DNA of 41,765 nucleotides. Source: JAWVZH01 sp033722295. GTDB taxonomy: Bacteria; Bacteroidota; Bacteroidia; Chitinophagales; Saprospiraceae. This document shows positions 25,629-34,131 of this stretch, piece after piece. Location: positions 1 to 41,765 of the forward strand of contig JAWVZH010000006.1 of the NCBI GenBank assembly GCA_033722295.1, written 5' to 3'. How positions within the stretch are numbered: position 1 is the stretch's first letter; each line of letters opens with the position of its first letter. The translations under genes were made by a program, and so were the position numbers. The notes beneath the pieces are model-generated. The model made no database searches. It saw only the letters and a program-made list of their open reading frames with translations, and was not told where the DNA came from.

Positions 25629-26048
25629 TTAACCATATTTCTCATTCATAAACCTATAACTCTCACTGATCAGTTCTTCCAAAACATCCATATCTACGTC
25701 TGACAATCGATTTATGTACAAGCAGGATTTTCCCGTTTTGTACTTTCCCAATTGTGACAACAGGTTTTCATACCTGTCAAAGCCCGGCAGGATATAGACA
25801 GATAAGTTTTGTTTCCTGGGCGAAAGTCCAACTTTGAAAAAGTCTCCCTCACGTCCGCTTTCATACTTATAATGATAAGTATCAAACCCGATAATACCGG
25901 GCCCCCACATAGTTGGTTTATGACCGGTTATTCGCTCCATTATAGCCATGACCGTCTCAGCATCTTTTCTTCTATTCTCATTATCGACCTCTCCTAGAAA
26001 CTGGCGAACATCAGCATCAGTCGGTCGGGTCTTATTCGAGCGAGACAT
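25629..26048 (-). CDS. DUF1801 domain protein
   Basis: A 139-residue cytoplasmic protein of the DUF1801 group but different from the one at 17660-18016. The start is SNKTRPTDADVRQFLGEVDN, the middle TMWGPGIIGFDTYHYKYESG and LSPRKQNLSVYILPGFDRY, and the end GKSCLYINRLSDVDMDVLEE. This subgroup is widely seen in environmental Bacteroidota and Proteobacteria without a known function. It lies 8 bp after the stop of the secreted cohesin-like gene on the same strand, so the two may be cotranscribed despite unrelated roles. Confidence 0.85.
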   Translation of the reverse strand: MSRSNKTRPTDADVRQFLGEVDNENRRKDAETVMAIMERITGHKPTMWGPGIIGFDTYHYKYESGREGDFFKVGLSPRKQNLSVYILPGFDRYENLLSQLGKYKTGKSCLYINRLSDVDMDVLEELISESYRFMNEKYG

Positions 26049-26056
26049 AACCTGTT

Positions 26057-27499
26057 TTACGGTTGATGGTGTAAAACAAAAGATTGAACGGTTTTACCAC
26101 TCCTTATCCAGTAAATCCCGGAATCCGAGAATTTTAAGGGGACAACGCTAGATAGCGTTCCATGATCAAGCCGCTGTCCTTTTGAGTTGTAGATCTCAAA
26201 TTTTCGACCGACATAATCTCCATTGATGAATAGTTCGGAGCTTACAAGATTATTCCGGAGAATATCCCCATCCTGATCGTTCTGATCATTGAGACTTGTT
26301 GTATAGCAACCGGGTAGGGTTTCACCACAAGACCACACGGATTTTACCAGCGAAGTGTCCTGACCCAACTCTTCAACATCGCAATAACCTCCGGCAAAAC
26401 CACCGATGGTACAAAAACCGAGGCGTTCCCCCTCACAGGTAAAGAATATTTCCTGACCTATTGGACCCATCTGTGCAAAGTATCCACGGGAAACTTTAAT
26501 GAGATCCCAACCCCTCCAGTCGATGTGTTCTATTCTGAAGTATCCCGAATCGGTTTGACAATACCGTTCTAGACTGTTCATCACTGTATCCATTACCCAT
26601 TCGTGGCACAGGATATCTGCCGTATCAGCCTCGCATTGAGGATAAAAATCTTCACTTATAATGATCTGCCCTGGAAAGGCTTTTACCGCAAGAGTGTCTC
26701 CATTGACATTTTCTATCTCTGTGTTCAGTATCTCCCTGTTGTAAATGATATCTGCCGTATCAGGAGCACTTCCTACAAGTTCGAAACAAACTTCAAACAA
26801 TGTGGTGCCATTTGGAAGGGTCTCACCGTCAACATCAAAATCGATCCAGATAACGCGCAAGTCTCCCGGATCTCTCAAGCCAAAGTTGGCGGCAGTGAAA
26901 TGATTGAGGATAGTCAGATTTCTAACGGTATCGTAACGGAGCTTCAGGGTGTCCCATCCGAGAGCCACCTGAAAAGTATTGACATTTTTGAATCCTCTGA
27001 GACTGTATGGAATACATTGAATAGTACCTGGTTTTCCGACTAGTGAATCTGCTCTCACAAAGACATTTCTGACTTCCATAGTTCCGCTATCCAGTACCAT
27101 CTCATGATCCACTGTGTCACAAATATGATTTTCACTGACAGTGTCAAGGACGATAAGGTCATAAGTGCCACTGTCCAGATCAGAGACTATATAGTGAGCA
27201 GTATCACAATGAACACGCTGAGTACAGGGTAGTGTATCATTGCAGAATTGATCGAAATATACCGTGATCAACCGGTTGTCATGATCGACAACAACATCGC
27301 CCTTGCTTGCAAGTCCTCCGCAGTCAGAAGGGTATTCCATAGCTACAATAATGCGGACATCTTCATCCGTCCCGGGGACATTTGGTGACCAGCTCAATCT
27401 GGGAAGATCGGGATCCATACATTGTGAAATACTGACGGAGGTACCTAGTATTAGGCCAATTAGGGTGAAAAACAACTTAATGTTCAGGGTGGGATTCAT
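26057..27499 (-). CDS. Secreted protein with cohesin-like domain and T9SS type A-like tail
   Basis: A 480-residue exported protein. The start MNPTLNIKLFFTLIGLILGT is a signal peptide; the -7 promoter element at 27528-27535 lies just upstream of ATG 27499 and inside any longer frame, which supports this start. Residues about 165-290 (RADSLVGKPGTIQCIPYSL, FQVALGWDTLKLRYD, TLFEVCFELVG) look like a cohesin or cohesin-like Ig fold. The C-terminus (LFINGDYVGRKFEIYNSKGQ ... SGIYWIRSGKTVQSFVLHH) resembles a type A sorting domain, if divergent. Eighteen or so cysteines suggest disulfides outside the cell. No enzyme motif is seen; a binding role is inference. Confidence 0.8.
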   Translation of the reverse strand: MNPTLNIKLFFTLIGLILGTSVSISQCMDPDLPRLSWSPNVPGTDEDVRIIVAMEYPSDCGGLASKGDVVVDHDNRLITVYFDQFCNDTLPCTQRVHCDTAHYIVSDLDSGTYDLIVLDTVSENHICDTVDHEMVLDSGTMEVRNVFVRADSLVGKPGTIQCIPYSLRGFKNVNTFQVALGWDTLKLRYDTVRNLTILNHFTAANFGLRDPGDLRVIWIDFDVDGETLPNGTTLFEVCFELVGSAPDTADIIYNREILNTEIENVNGDTLAVKAFPGQIIISEDFYPQCEADTADILCHEWVMDTVMNSLERYCQTDSGYFRIEHIDWRGWDLIKVSRGYFAQMGPIGQEIFFTCEGERLGFCTIGGFAGGYCDVEELGQDTSLVKSVWSCGETLPGCYTTSLNDQNDQDGDILRNNLVSSELFINGDYVGRKFEIYNSKGQRLDHGTLSSVVPLKFSDSGIYWIRSGKTVQSFVLHHQP

Positions 27500-27527
27500 A
27501 AAAAATAATTTTAACTGTCTGAATCGG

Positions 27528-27535
27528 CAAAGGTA
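27528..27535 (-). promoter_or_regulatory. Bacteroidota -7 element for the cohesin-like gene
   Basis: The minus strand reads TACCTTTG, an exact TAnnTTTG match, 28 bp before the ATG at 27499. A TTTG lies upstream but at shorter than usual spacing (12 bp), so the -33 partner is uncertain. Confidence 0.5.
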
Positions 27536-27631
27536 AACACTAGAGAACAAATTCCTTTGCATGACAGACATATTATACGCACATTTGTCAGCAACGACCT
27601 TTACTAGTTCATCACTCTATATTCGATTAAA

Positions 27632-28069
27632 ATGACAGGTGAGCACTTTTCGCTGCGAAGAATACCAATTCTTTTGATCTTTTGCGCTCTGTTGGTTTCA
27701 GGATGTGGCATATTCAAAGGGGACAGGGATCGCCCGCTTAAAAGATCAGTGAAGACTGAGAACTTCGACAGGTTTTATGACAGGTTTCATGAGGATGTTG
27801 ACTTTCAAATGTCGCGAATCGCATTTCCCATTGATGGAAAGATGATCGATGGTGAAAGGGAATCTGCATGGGATGAGGATAACTGGTTACCTCTGAAGGT
27901 GAAGATCTACGATATCGACAATATGCTCTATGAAACCGAATACGAGAAAACCCCTACCAGCTTTTATCAAAAATTCTGGGCTGAAGATGCAGAATTCTTT
28001 GCTGAATACCGATTTGAACTGATCGATGGGAAATGGTATCTGGTGTATGCCAGGGATGTAAATTTATAA
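27632..28069 (+). CDS. Putative lipoprotein, DUF4348-like
   Basis: A 145-residue protein with a lipoprotein signal (LRRIPILLIFCALLVSGCGI, lipobox LVSGC). The mature part has FDRFYDRFHEDVDFQMSRIAFP, which resembles the DUF4348 putative lipoproteins of Bacteroidota (moderate, from memory), and ends with EYRFELIDGKWYLVYARD, a strand pattern like a small NTF2 or SnoaL-type fold. Function unknown. It is divergent from the cohesin-like gene and ends 12 bp before the convergent csaA gene. Confidence 0.75.
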   Translation: MTGEHFSLRRIPILLIFCALLVSGCGIFKGDRDRPLKRSVKTENFDRFYDRFHEDVDFQMSRIAFPIDGKMIDGERESAWDEDNWLPLKVKIYDIDNMLYETEYEKTPTSFYQKFWAEDAEFFAEYRFELIDGKWYLVYARDVNL

Positions 28070-28081
28070 TCAGGTGGAATA

Positions 28082-28411
28082 TTATCCTATCTTCCTTCCA
28101 TTCACAACGGGGCGTTCGGTAGTTAATAAAACAACTTTACCGTCAGGTGCTACAGCGCCAAGAACCAGGCATTCACTCATGATGGTCGCGATCTGTTTTG
28201 GTGGAAAGTTCACGATCGCGATGACCTGCTTGTTCAACAGCTCTTCACGTTCGTAATGGTCGGTGATCTGGGCGGAGGACTTTTTTATACCTAGCTCCCC
28301 AAAGTCGATGTGAAGAATATAGGCTGGATTACGGGCCTCTGGAAAGGCTTCTGCCTTAATGATGGTGCCTGTTCTCATGTCGACTTTAGCGAAATCGTTC
28401 CAACTGATCAT
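28082..28411 (-). CDS. csaA: CsaA-type tRNA-binding protein
   Basis: A 109-residue single-domain protein with the OB fold seen at the C-terminus of methionyl-tRNA synthetase and in Trbp111. Family segments: DFAKVDMRTGTIIKAEAFPE, YILHIDFGELGIKKSSAQIT and VNFPPKQIATIMSECLVLGA. Members bind tRNA as dimers; in Bacillus CsaA has been linked to protein export as a chaperone. Unusually for this window, the start has AAGGA close upstream, and a 14-bp palindrome lies 15 bp before it. Confidence 0.93.
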   Translation of the reverse strand: MISWNDFAKVDMRTGTIIKAEAFPEARNPAYILHIDFGELGIKKSSAQITDHYEREELLNKQVIAIVNFPPKQIATIMSECLVLGAVAPDGKVVLLTTERPVVNGRKIG

Positions 28412-28425
28412 ATTATTTCCTTTAT

Positions 28426-28439
28426 ATTACCCGGGTAAT
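28426..28439. promoter_or_regulatory. Perfect 14-bp palindrome upstream of csaA
   Basis: ATTACCCGGGTAAT is a perfect inverted repeat in the 91-bp divergent region between csaA and the NYN gene. It lies closer to csaA and could be an operator or part of its 5' leader. The region also holds a short direct repeat, ATCAAAT, just beyond it. Confidence 0.35.
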
Positions 28440-28502
28440 TAATTCGATCAAATTATCAAATCGTATTGTTTTATAGTCAATAGACCAATATTATCTAGCT
28501 AA

Positions 28503-29030
28503 ATGTCGGAAGAATATCCATTGATCATCAACCAGTCCGTTGCCATCCTGGTAGATGGGAATAATATAGAAATGGCATTGAAGGATATGGTAGGTGACCG
28601 GAATGCACTTGTCGATTTCGATTCCCTTGTTCCCAAGTTGCTTGATGGCAGAGGACTGAACCGTCTGATCTATTTTCGCGAAGGCGTTTCCATTTCTGCC
28701 AAGTTGGCCGAGAGGCTCCTCAACTTCTATCATGGCTCCGTAGTGCCTTGTTATAAATCGGCTGACATACCGTTGACCATCAAGGCGACACAAATAGCAC
28801 GAAAAGTTGATACGATCATCATTCTTTCAGGAGATTCGGATTATGTGGAATTAGTCAGACATCTAAAGGGTGAAGGTGTGAGGGTAGAGATCGCAGCGGT
28901 GGAGAAAAGTACCGCTCAGATTCTCATCGATGAAGTAGAGCGATTTATTCCTATCACGGAAGAGGACTGTTACATCTTGCGATCTTATAAGAAACCAAAG
29001 AACACCAGGAAGAAAGGCAAAAAGAAATAG
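28503..29030 (+). CDS. NYN-domain (LabA/DUF88-type) protein, putative RNase
   Basis: A 175-residue protein of the NYN/PIN-like nuclease group. Acidic residues that bind metal are in VAILVDGNNIEMAL (first DxNN) and IILSGDSDYVELVRHLKGEG (GDSD); both are the family hallmarks. The C-terminus is very basic (KKPKNTRKKGKKK), fitting RNA contact. Family members cleave RNA or act as regulators; the target is unknown. It runs in the same direction as the MFS gene 41 bp downstream but is divergent from csaA. Confidence 0.88.
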   Translation: MSEEYPLIINQSVAILVDGNNIEMALKDMVGDRNALVDFDSLVPKLLDGRGLNRLIYFREGVSISAKLAERLLNFYHGSVVPCYKSADIPLTIKATQIARKVDTIIILSGDSDYVELVRHLKGEGVRVEIAAVEKSTAQILIDEVERFIPITEEDCYILRSYKKPKNTRKKGKKK

Positions 29031-29071
29031 TTAGAACACTCACTATTCTTATTTTTATCAAAATTCAATAA

Positions 29072-30274
29072 TTGGAGATCTGGCGTTATCTGAGGACGTC
29101 CTTTTCGGGATTATCCACTGAGGTATGGTGGTTGGCAGTCATCACATTTGTGAATCGCGCCGGCACCATGGTCATCCCTTTTCTCTCGCTGTATCTGACC
29201 AGGTCACTCGACTTTTCCTTGTCCGATGTAGGATGGGTCATGTCATCTTTTGGACTGGGCTCTGTTGTAGGAACGTGGCTGGGTGGAAACCTGAGTGATA
29301 GATTCGGCAACTATCCGGTCATGAAATATTCCCTGATCGGAACCGGGATACTTTTCATCCTTCTTCAATTCATCCAAACTTTTTGGATGTGGTGTCTGAG
29401 CATTTTTATGATAATGATAATAGCCGATGCGCTGCGGCCTGCCATCTTCGTTGCTCTTAATGCCTATTGTCGGCCGGAGAACAGGACTCGTTCAGTAACA
29501 CTGATACGTTTGGCGATCAATCTGGGATTTGTCGCCGGCCCGGCTGTTGGTGGATGGATCATTATGGTCGTGGGATATTCAGGCCTCTTCTGGGTGGATG
29601 GTATCACCTGTCTTTTGGCGGTAGTGGTACTAGTGAAGGTTTTGAATCCAAAGAGAGCCAGACAGAGTGAAGTGGAAGTGCCTGAAAACCCGGTTTCTGC
29701 CTACCGCGATGGCCTGTATTGGCTATTCTTTATCGGTCTGTTCCTTTTTACACTTGCCTTCCTCCAGTATTTCTCAACATTGCCGCTTTATTATAAGGAA
29801 GTCCATACTCTTAATGAGAGTCAGATCGGTATGCTCCTTGGGCTCAGTGGTCTTATAATTTTTCTATTTGAAATGCCCATGATGAAATGGTTGGAGGGCC
29901 AAACACGGCATATGCTTCATTATGTGATCATCGGGGCAGTGTTTCTTTCGATGAGTTTTTTCGTTTTGAACTGGTTTTCGTGGAGCGGAGTGCTTATCCT
30001 CGGTATCATATTGATGACAGTAGGCGAAATGCTGGTTTTTCCCTTTTCCCACACCTTTGCCATGAAAAGGGGCGAACGAGGCCTTCAGGGAGAATACCTT
30101 GCCATGTATTCCCTGGCTTTTTCAACAGCGAACATTTTTGGACATAACCTGGGCATGCAGAGCCTGGATCGATACGGATATAACGCGACCTGGTATATAA
30201 CCGCAGGCATCGTTCTGGCCTCAGGATTGCTATTCTATCAGGTGTTGAGAATACTACGCAAATCACGAACCTAA
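29072..30274 (+). CDS. MFS transporter
   Basis: A 400-residue transporter with about 12 membrane segments. The major facilitator signature between helices 2 and 3 is GTWLGGNLSDRFGNYPVMKY. It resembles the multidrug-efflux type (MdtH / YfcJ-like) but substrate cannot be read from sequence. TTG at 29072 is the likely start; no ATG occurs before the first helix (WWLAVITFVNRAGTMVIPFL). Two inverted repeats follow the stop (30309-30378) and may end its transcript. Confidence 0.88.
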   Translation: MEIWRYLRTSFSGLSTEVWWLAVITFVNRAGTMVIPFLSLYLTRSLDFSLSDVGWVMSSFGLGSVVGTWLGGNLSDRFGNYPVMKYSLIGTGILFILLQFIQTFWMWCLSIFMIMIIADALRPAIFVALNAYCRPENRTRSVTLIRLAINLGFVAGPAVGGWIIMVVGYSGLFWVDGITCLLAVVVLVKVLNPKRARQSEVEVPENPVSAYRDGLYWLFFIGLFLFTLAFLQYFSTLPLYYKEVHTLNESQIGMLLGLSGLIIFLFEMPMMKWLEGQTRHMLHYVIIGAVFLSMSFFVLNWFSWSGVLILGIILMTVGEMLVFPFSHTFAMKRGERGLQGEYLAMYSLAFSTANIFGHNLGMQSLDRYGYNATWYITAGIVLASGLLFYQVLRILRKSRT

Positions 30275-30308
30275 GGTATGGCCAGGAAAGGCAATTATAA
30301 AATTGATT

Positions 30309-30343
30309 TATGTCAACTTTACTTCACCAATCAGGTTGACATA
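30309..30343. repeat. 9-bp inverted repeat downstream of MFS gene
   Basis: TATGTCAAC (30309-30317) and GTTGACATA (30335-30343) are exact inverted copies around a 17-nt loop. There is no T-tract directly after it, so it could be an operator or the first half of a two-hairpin terminator. Confidence 0.5.
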
Positions 30344-30346
30344 GGG

Positions 30347-30378
30347 GAAAACCCTGAATTTTGAATTTGGGGGTTTTC
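30347..30378 (+). terminator. Possible terminator hairpin after MFS gene
   Basis: GAAAACCC (30347-30354) pairs exactly with GGGTTTTC (30371-30378). It starts 4 bp after the preceding inverted repeat. No good T-run follows, so the terminator call is tentative. Confidence 0.4.
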
Positions 30379-30380
30379 AC

Positions 30381-30413
30381 TTTGATATGGGTCTTCCAGG
30401 CGAGTTAAATTTG
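30381..30413 (+). promoter_or_regulatory. Promoter of the metalloprotease gene
   Basis: TTTG (30381-30384) and TAAATTTG (30406-30413) match the Bacteroidota -33 and -7 elements, spaced by 21 bp. They lie 71 bp before the ATG at 30485, which would leave a leader of about 60-65 nt. Confidence 0.6.
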
Positions 30414-30484
30414 TTATGATCGCGTGATCCAGTGAACATTCCGTTTTTAAGTATTGCCTTAATTTTTTCCAATTCAAAATTATT

Positions 30485-33079
30485 ATGAGAAGAATTGTAA
30501 CACTATTCTTTGGTGTGTTATTCTCATTTTCACTGGTGACAGCACAAAGTGAGAATGTACAGATCGCACCAGATGCCCTGGAAACATTAACCCTGGAGAA
30601 ACCCTCCCATCGATCACAGAAAGCAACGAAACCCTTCGAAGAGCTGTATCAGGAGGTGAAGTTATTTAAAAAGGTGTCAGAGACAAAAAGCCCCAATAGT
30701 GCCCTTAGGGCATGGGTCCGAATGGAGGTCGACGAGAAGGCGGTTCAACAACTTTATAAAGATAGAAAGGAATATCTGAGTCTTGAGATTCCTGCCCTCG
30801 ACAACGAAGATATGGTCGTGGAGTTGGCTCGTCAGGAATTGTTTACCGAAGATTTCAAGGTTGTTACTTCGGAGTCAAGAGGCAGACCCATAGAGGTCGA
30901 TCTTGGCCACCATTACAGTGGTGTCGTCAAAGGTGACCCACAGAGTACTGTTTCTTTCAGCATATTTAAAAATGAGATCATCGGGATGATCTCACGCAAC
31001 GGACACAATCTGGTAGTAAAACCGGAGGATGATCGCGAAGGCTATATGCTCTATGATGATAAGGATGTGGCCCTTGATATGCCATTCAGTTGTGAGGCAT
31101 TGTCACATCCGGAAATGTCAGCCTCACCACCGCTCAGTGGGAATATGGAGGTCAGCAACTGTGTGAAAGTCTACCTGGAGTGTGACCATGCCTTATATAA
31201 TAATAAAGGCGGTATAACAGCAACTACGAATTGGATAACTTCGGTTTATAATAATGTTAAAACACTGTACAGCAATGAGAGCATCAGTACAGTGATATCG
31301 GAGATATTCATATGGACCTCTCCTGATGGTTATAGCCGAACGAGCTCCTACACAGCATTGACCCAATTTAGAAATAATAACCCCTCATATAATGGGGATT
31401 TGGCTCATTTGTGTGCCTTGGGTGGTCACAACATCGGAGGTATTGCCTGGCTCGACGTACTATGTTCTTCATATGGATATGCCTACAGCAACATTCATTC
31501 TACTTATAACAATGTCCCTACCTATTCGTGGACCGTGGAGGTGATGACCCATGAGATGGGTCACAATCTCGGTTCTAACCATACCCATTGGTGTGGATGG
31601 ACAGGAGGCGCTATTGATGATTGTTACACTCCAGAAGGTGGTTGCAGCCGGGGTCCCTCACCTACAAATGGGGGTACAGTCATGAGTTATTGTCACCTGA
31701 CACATCACGGCATCAATTTCAACAATGGTTTTGCAACTCAGCCCGGAGATAAAATAAGGAATGAGGTAGCGGGGGCAGGATGCCTTAGTGCAAGCTGTGG
31801 TGGGAGCTGCTCGACGCCTACGGGATTATCAGTTTCAGGAATCACACAAACTAGTGCTACTGTATCCTGGAACTCGGTGAGCGGCGCGAACACTTATGAC
31901 CTTGAGTATAAAGTAAATACCGGGACGTCATGGACAAGGGTCTCTACTTCATCGACTTCCTATAACCTGACCGGACTTTCTCCCGGTACGACATACGATG
32001 TCAGGGTTCGGGCCGTATGTTCGGGAAGTACGAGCAACTGGTCTGGAATCGTAACATTCACAACAGATGCGGGCAGTTGTAATATTCCGTCCGGATTGAG
32101 TATTTCGAATATATCTTCCTCATCGGCCGATGCCTCGTGGAACTCGGTAAGTGGTGCGAATTCATACGACCTTCAGCACCGTGTAAGCCCGAACGGTTCG
32201 TGGGTAACCAATAATACCACCTCTACTTCATACAGCCTGAGCGGATTGAGTTCATCGACCACCTATGACGTACGCGTACGATCAGTGTGCTCGGGAAGTA
32301 CAAGCAACTGGTCGTCCATAGTATCATTCACGACAGATGCACCAAGTTCGTATTGTTCATCAAGTGGTAGCAGCTGTTCACGAGAATGGATAAGAAGAGT
32401 AAGACAGGGATCTATAGACCGAAGCTCAGGATGTGATAACGGTTATTATGATGGCACACATCTGAGTACGGATATTACCAAAGGCGCATATAATCTGATC
32501 TATATTGCAGCGGGTCGAACCGGGGGTTCCAGAAGGTTCTATTGGAGGGTCTGGATCGATCTTAATCATAACGGTTCTTTCAATGATGCGGGTGAATTGA
32601 GGGTCAGTGGATACAGCAGCAGTACTGGCTTGCTATATGCGTGGATGTACGTTCCGTCTTCGGCCACCAATGGTGAAACGAGAATGCGCGTTTCGATGAG
32701 ATACGGTGGATATCCGGGAAGTTGTGGCACTTTCTCCAGGGGAGAGGTAGAGGATTATACAGTAAATATAATTGGTACCGGAACCTTGAAAGAAGATAAT
32801 GGTCAGGAAGACCTGACTCTTAAAGGAATAAAAGATGCTACTTTGGCCCCTAATCCGACCCATCAAAATTCGGTTCTGGAATTTTATTCTGCAATAGGTG
32901 GTCAATTGAATCTTTCTCTGCTTGATATTACTGGTCAGCCTGTAAGACAGTGGAGTGAGGCCATAGTAGAAGGTCATAACTTTCTCGAAGTCGAGACTTC
33001 TCAACTCACACAAGGCAGTTATTTGTTGAGAGTTGATGACGGCGTGGAGAGTAAAGTATTAAAGCTTCTCAAGTTGTAG
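30485..33079 (+). CDS. Secreted reprolysin-like metalloprotease with Fn3, GEVED and T9SS type A domains
   Basis: An 864-residue exported protease. Signal peptide IVTLFFGVLFSFSLVTAQ; a propeptide up to about residue 215; a zincin domain with zinc site HEMGHNLGSNHTH (H356, E357, H360, G363, H366, the adamalysin HExxHxxGxxH form) and a downstream Met-turn VMSYCH. Two fibronectin type III domains follow (about 440-530 and 530-620), then a GEVED domain (WRVWIDLNHNGSFNDAGELR ... RGEVEDYTV), and a type A sorting domain (LAPNPTHQNSVLEFY ... GSYLLRVDDG) recognised by T9SS. It is expected to be released or surface-bound and to degrade extracellular protein. It stands alone with its own promoter and terminator. 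Confidence 0.94.
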   Translation: MRRIVTLFFGVLFSFSLVTAQSENVQIAPDALETLTLEKPSHRSQKATKPFEELYQEVKLFKKVSETKSPNSALRAWVRMEVDEKAVQQLYKDRKEYLSLEIPALDNEDMVVELARQELFTEDFKVVTSESRGRPIEVDLGHHYSGVVKGDPQSTVSFSIFKNEIIGMISRNGHNLVVKPEDDREGYMLYDDKDVALDMPFSCEALSHPEMSASPPLSGNMEVSNCVKVYLECDHALYNNKGGITATTNWITSVYNNVKTLYSNESISTVISEIFIWTSPDGYSRTSSYTALTQFRNNNPSYNGDLAHLCALGGHNIGGIAWLDVLCSSYGYAYSNIHSTYNNVPTYSWTVEVMTHEMGHNLGSNHTHWCGWTGGAIDDCYTPEGGCSRGPSPTNGGTVMSYCHLTHHGINFNNGFATQPGDKIRNEVAGAGCLSASCGGSCSTPTGLSVSGITQTSATVSWNSVSGANTYDLEYKVNTGTSWTRVSTSSTSYNLTGLSPGTTYDVRVRAVCSGSTSNWSGIVTFTTDAGSCNIPSGLSISNISSSSADASWNSVSGANSYDLQHRVSPNGSWVTNNTTSTSYSLSGLSSSTTYDVRVRSVCSGSTSNWSSIVSFTTDAPSSYCSSSGSSCSREWIRRVRQGSIDRSSGCDNGYYDGTHLSTDITKGAYNLIYIAAGRTGGSRRFYWRVWIDLNHNGSFNDAGELRVSGYSSSTGLLYAWMYVPSSATNGETRMRVSMRYGGYPGSCGTFSRGEVEDYTVNIIGTGTLKEDNGQEDLTLKGIKDATLAPNPTHQNSVLEFYSAIGGQLNLSLLDITGQPVRQWSEAIVEGHNFLEVETSQLTQGSYLLRVDDGVESKVLKLLKL

Positions 33080-33104
33080 TCTTTATTTTTATTAAGTCAT
33101 TAGT

Positions 33105-34019
33105 CTACTTAGGGGGAGAATCTGGGAGGGTTCTCCCTTTTTTATTATAGAATTTCACTTCTCTTTCCAGCACTCTGTGAAACTTCCTCGGAATATCGAT
33201 TTCCACATTTACATCGGTCTCGATTATGGGGTGTTTAAACTTCAGGGATACCGAACAGAGGAGCATGCCCTTTCCCTGTAGCATATAGGATGAGTCATTG
33301 TATTGTTTGTCCCCGGCAATGGGATGACCGATGGCCTTCATGTGTTTGCGCAGTTGATGCGTCCTGCCTGTGATAGGACTCAGGTGTACCATGGTCAAGG
33401 CGCCAAAATTTACTGAAGGGACTGTTTTCAGCACTCTGTATTGTGTTTTACAGTATAATCCATCAAGTGGTTTTTCAATGACACCCTCGCCATTCAATGT
33501 CCCGTGAACTACCGCAACATACTGCTTTTGCACTTCCTTGTTCTGGAGACCACGACCTATTTCGACCTGAAATGACTTGGTCCTTGCCAATATCAAGAGT
33601 CCGGAGGTTGGCACATCCAATCTGTGTACAGGCCGGGCAAACGGTAAGGCATCCTTCTTTGGTGAGACAGGGATCTTATGCTGAAGCACGTTCTCTACGG
33701 TCTTGTGCCGATTTCCGTTCACAGCTATGCCACCTGGTTTATTAACGATTATACAATGATCATCTTGATAGATCACGGGAATGTCTTGTACTGGTATGGC
33801 AGGACGTGGAGAACGGCGCTGGGGGCGGGTGATGAAAATTTTATCGCCAGGACCTACCCTGTCGAAGTATCCGCATTTTCTTCCGTTCAACTTCACCAGA
33901 TCTTTAGATAAAGCTTTCTTGACGCTGGCCTTTGAAGGCAAGAAAGGGATAGCACGCCTAAGGTATTCACCAAGAGGCATAGATTCGACTTTGGTAACTG
34001 TGTGTCGGTAGATGGACAT
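33105..34019 (-). CDS. RluA-family RNA pseudouridine synthase
   Basis: A 304-residue enzyme that isomerises uridine to pseudouridine in rRNA or tRNA. An N-terminal S4-like RNA-binding segment (LRRAIPFLPSKASVKKALSK ... VKLNGRK) precedes the catalytic domain with FARPVHRLDVPTSGLLILAR; the aspartate of HRLD is the nucleophile. PITGRTHQLRKHMKAIGHPI is the conserved later motif. The usual HRLDKDTSG reads HRLDVPTSG here, a minor variant. The C-terminal codons overlap the terminator of the opposing protease gene. Its precise RNA target is unknown. Confidence 0.92.
   Translation of the reverse strand: MSIYRHTVTKVESMPLGEYLRRAIPFLPSKASVKKALSKDLVKLNGRKCGYFDRVGPGDKIFITRPQRRSPRPAIPVQDIPVIYQDDHCIIVNKPGGIAVNGNRHKTVENVLQHKIPVSPKKDALPFARPVHRLDVPTSGLLILARTKSFQVEIGRGLQNKEVQKQYVAVVHGTLNGEGVIEKPLDGLYCKTQYRVLKTVPSVNFGALTMVHLSPITGRTHQLRKHMKAIGHPIAGDKQYNDSSYMLQGKGMLLCSVSLKFKHPIIETDVNVEIDIPRKFHRVLEREVKFYNKKGRTLPDSPPK
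33114..33143 (+). terminator. Rho-independent terminator of the protease gene
   Basis: GGGAGAA (33114-33120) pairs with TTCTCCC (33131-33137), followed directly by six T. It begins 34 bp after the protease stop and lies inside the last codons of the opposite-strand RluA gene. Confidence 0.75.
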
Positions 34020-34026
34020 GGATCAA

Positions 34027-34055
34027 CAAAGGTAGGGATTCACAAGCGAATCAAA
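34027..34055 (-). promoter_or_regulatory. Promoter of the RluA-family gene
   Basis: The minus strand reads TTTG (34055-34052), 17 bp spacer, TACCTTTG (34034-34027): both Bacteroidota promoter elements. The -7 element ends only 7 bp before the ATG at 34019, so the mRNA would be leaderless or nearly so. The spacer includes the dyad GATTC/GAATC. Confidence 0.55.
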
Positions 34056-34131
34056 GATAATATATCGTAAAATAATATATGTGTAAAAACATTAATTTAT
34101 AGATATATACATATATTTAAAAAATACAATA

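Noticed and set aside
26603..27043. 146-codon plus-strand frame opposite the cohesin-like gene
   Set aside because: Antisense to a protein with signal peptide and domain pattern; no promoter or motif supports it.
32633..33013. 126-codon minus-strand frame inside the protease
   Set aside because: It is antisense to the GEVED and sorting domains, which are clearly coding.
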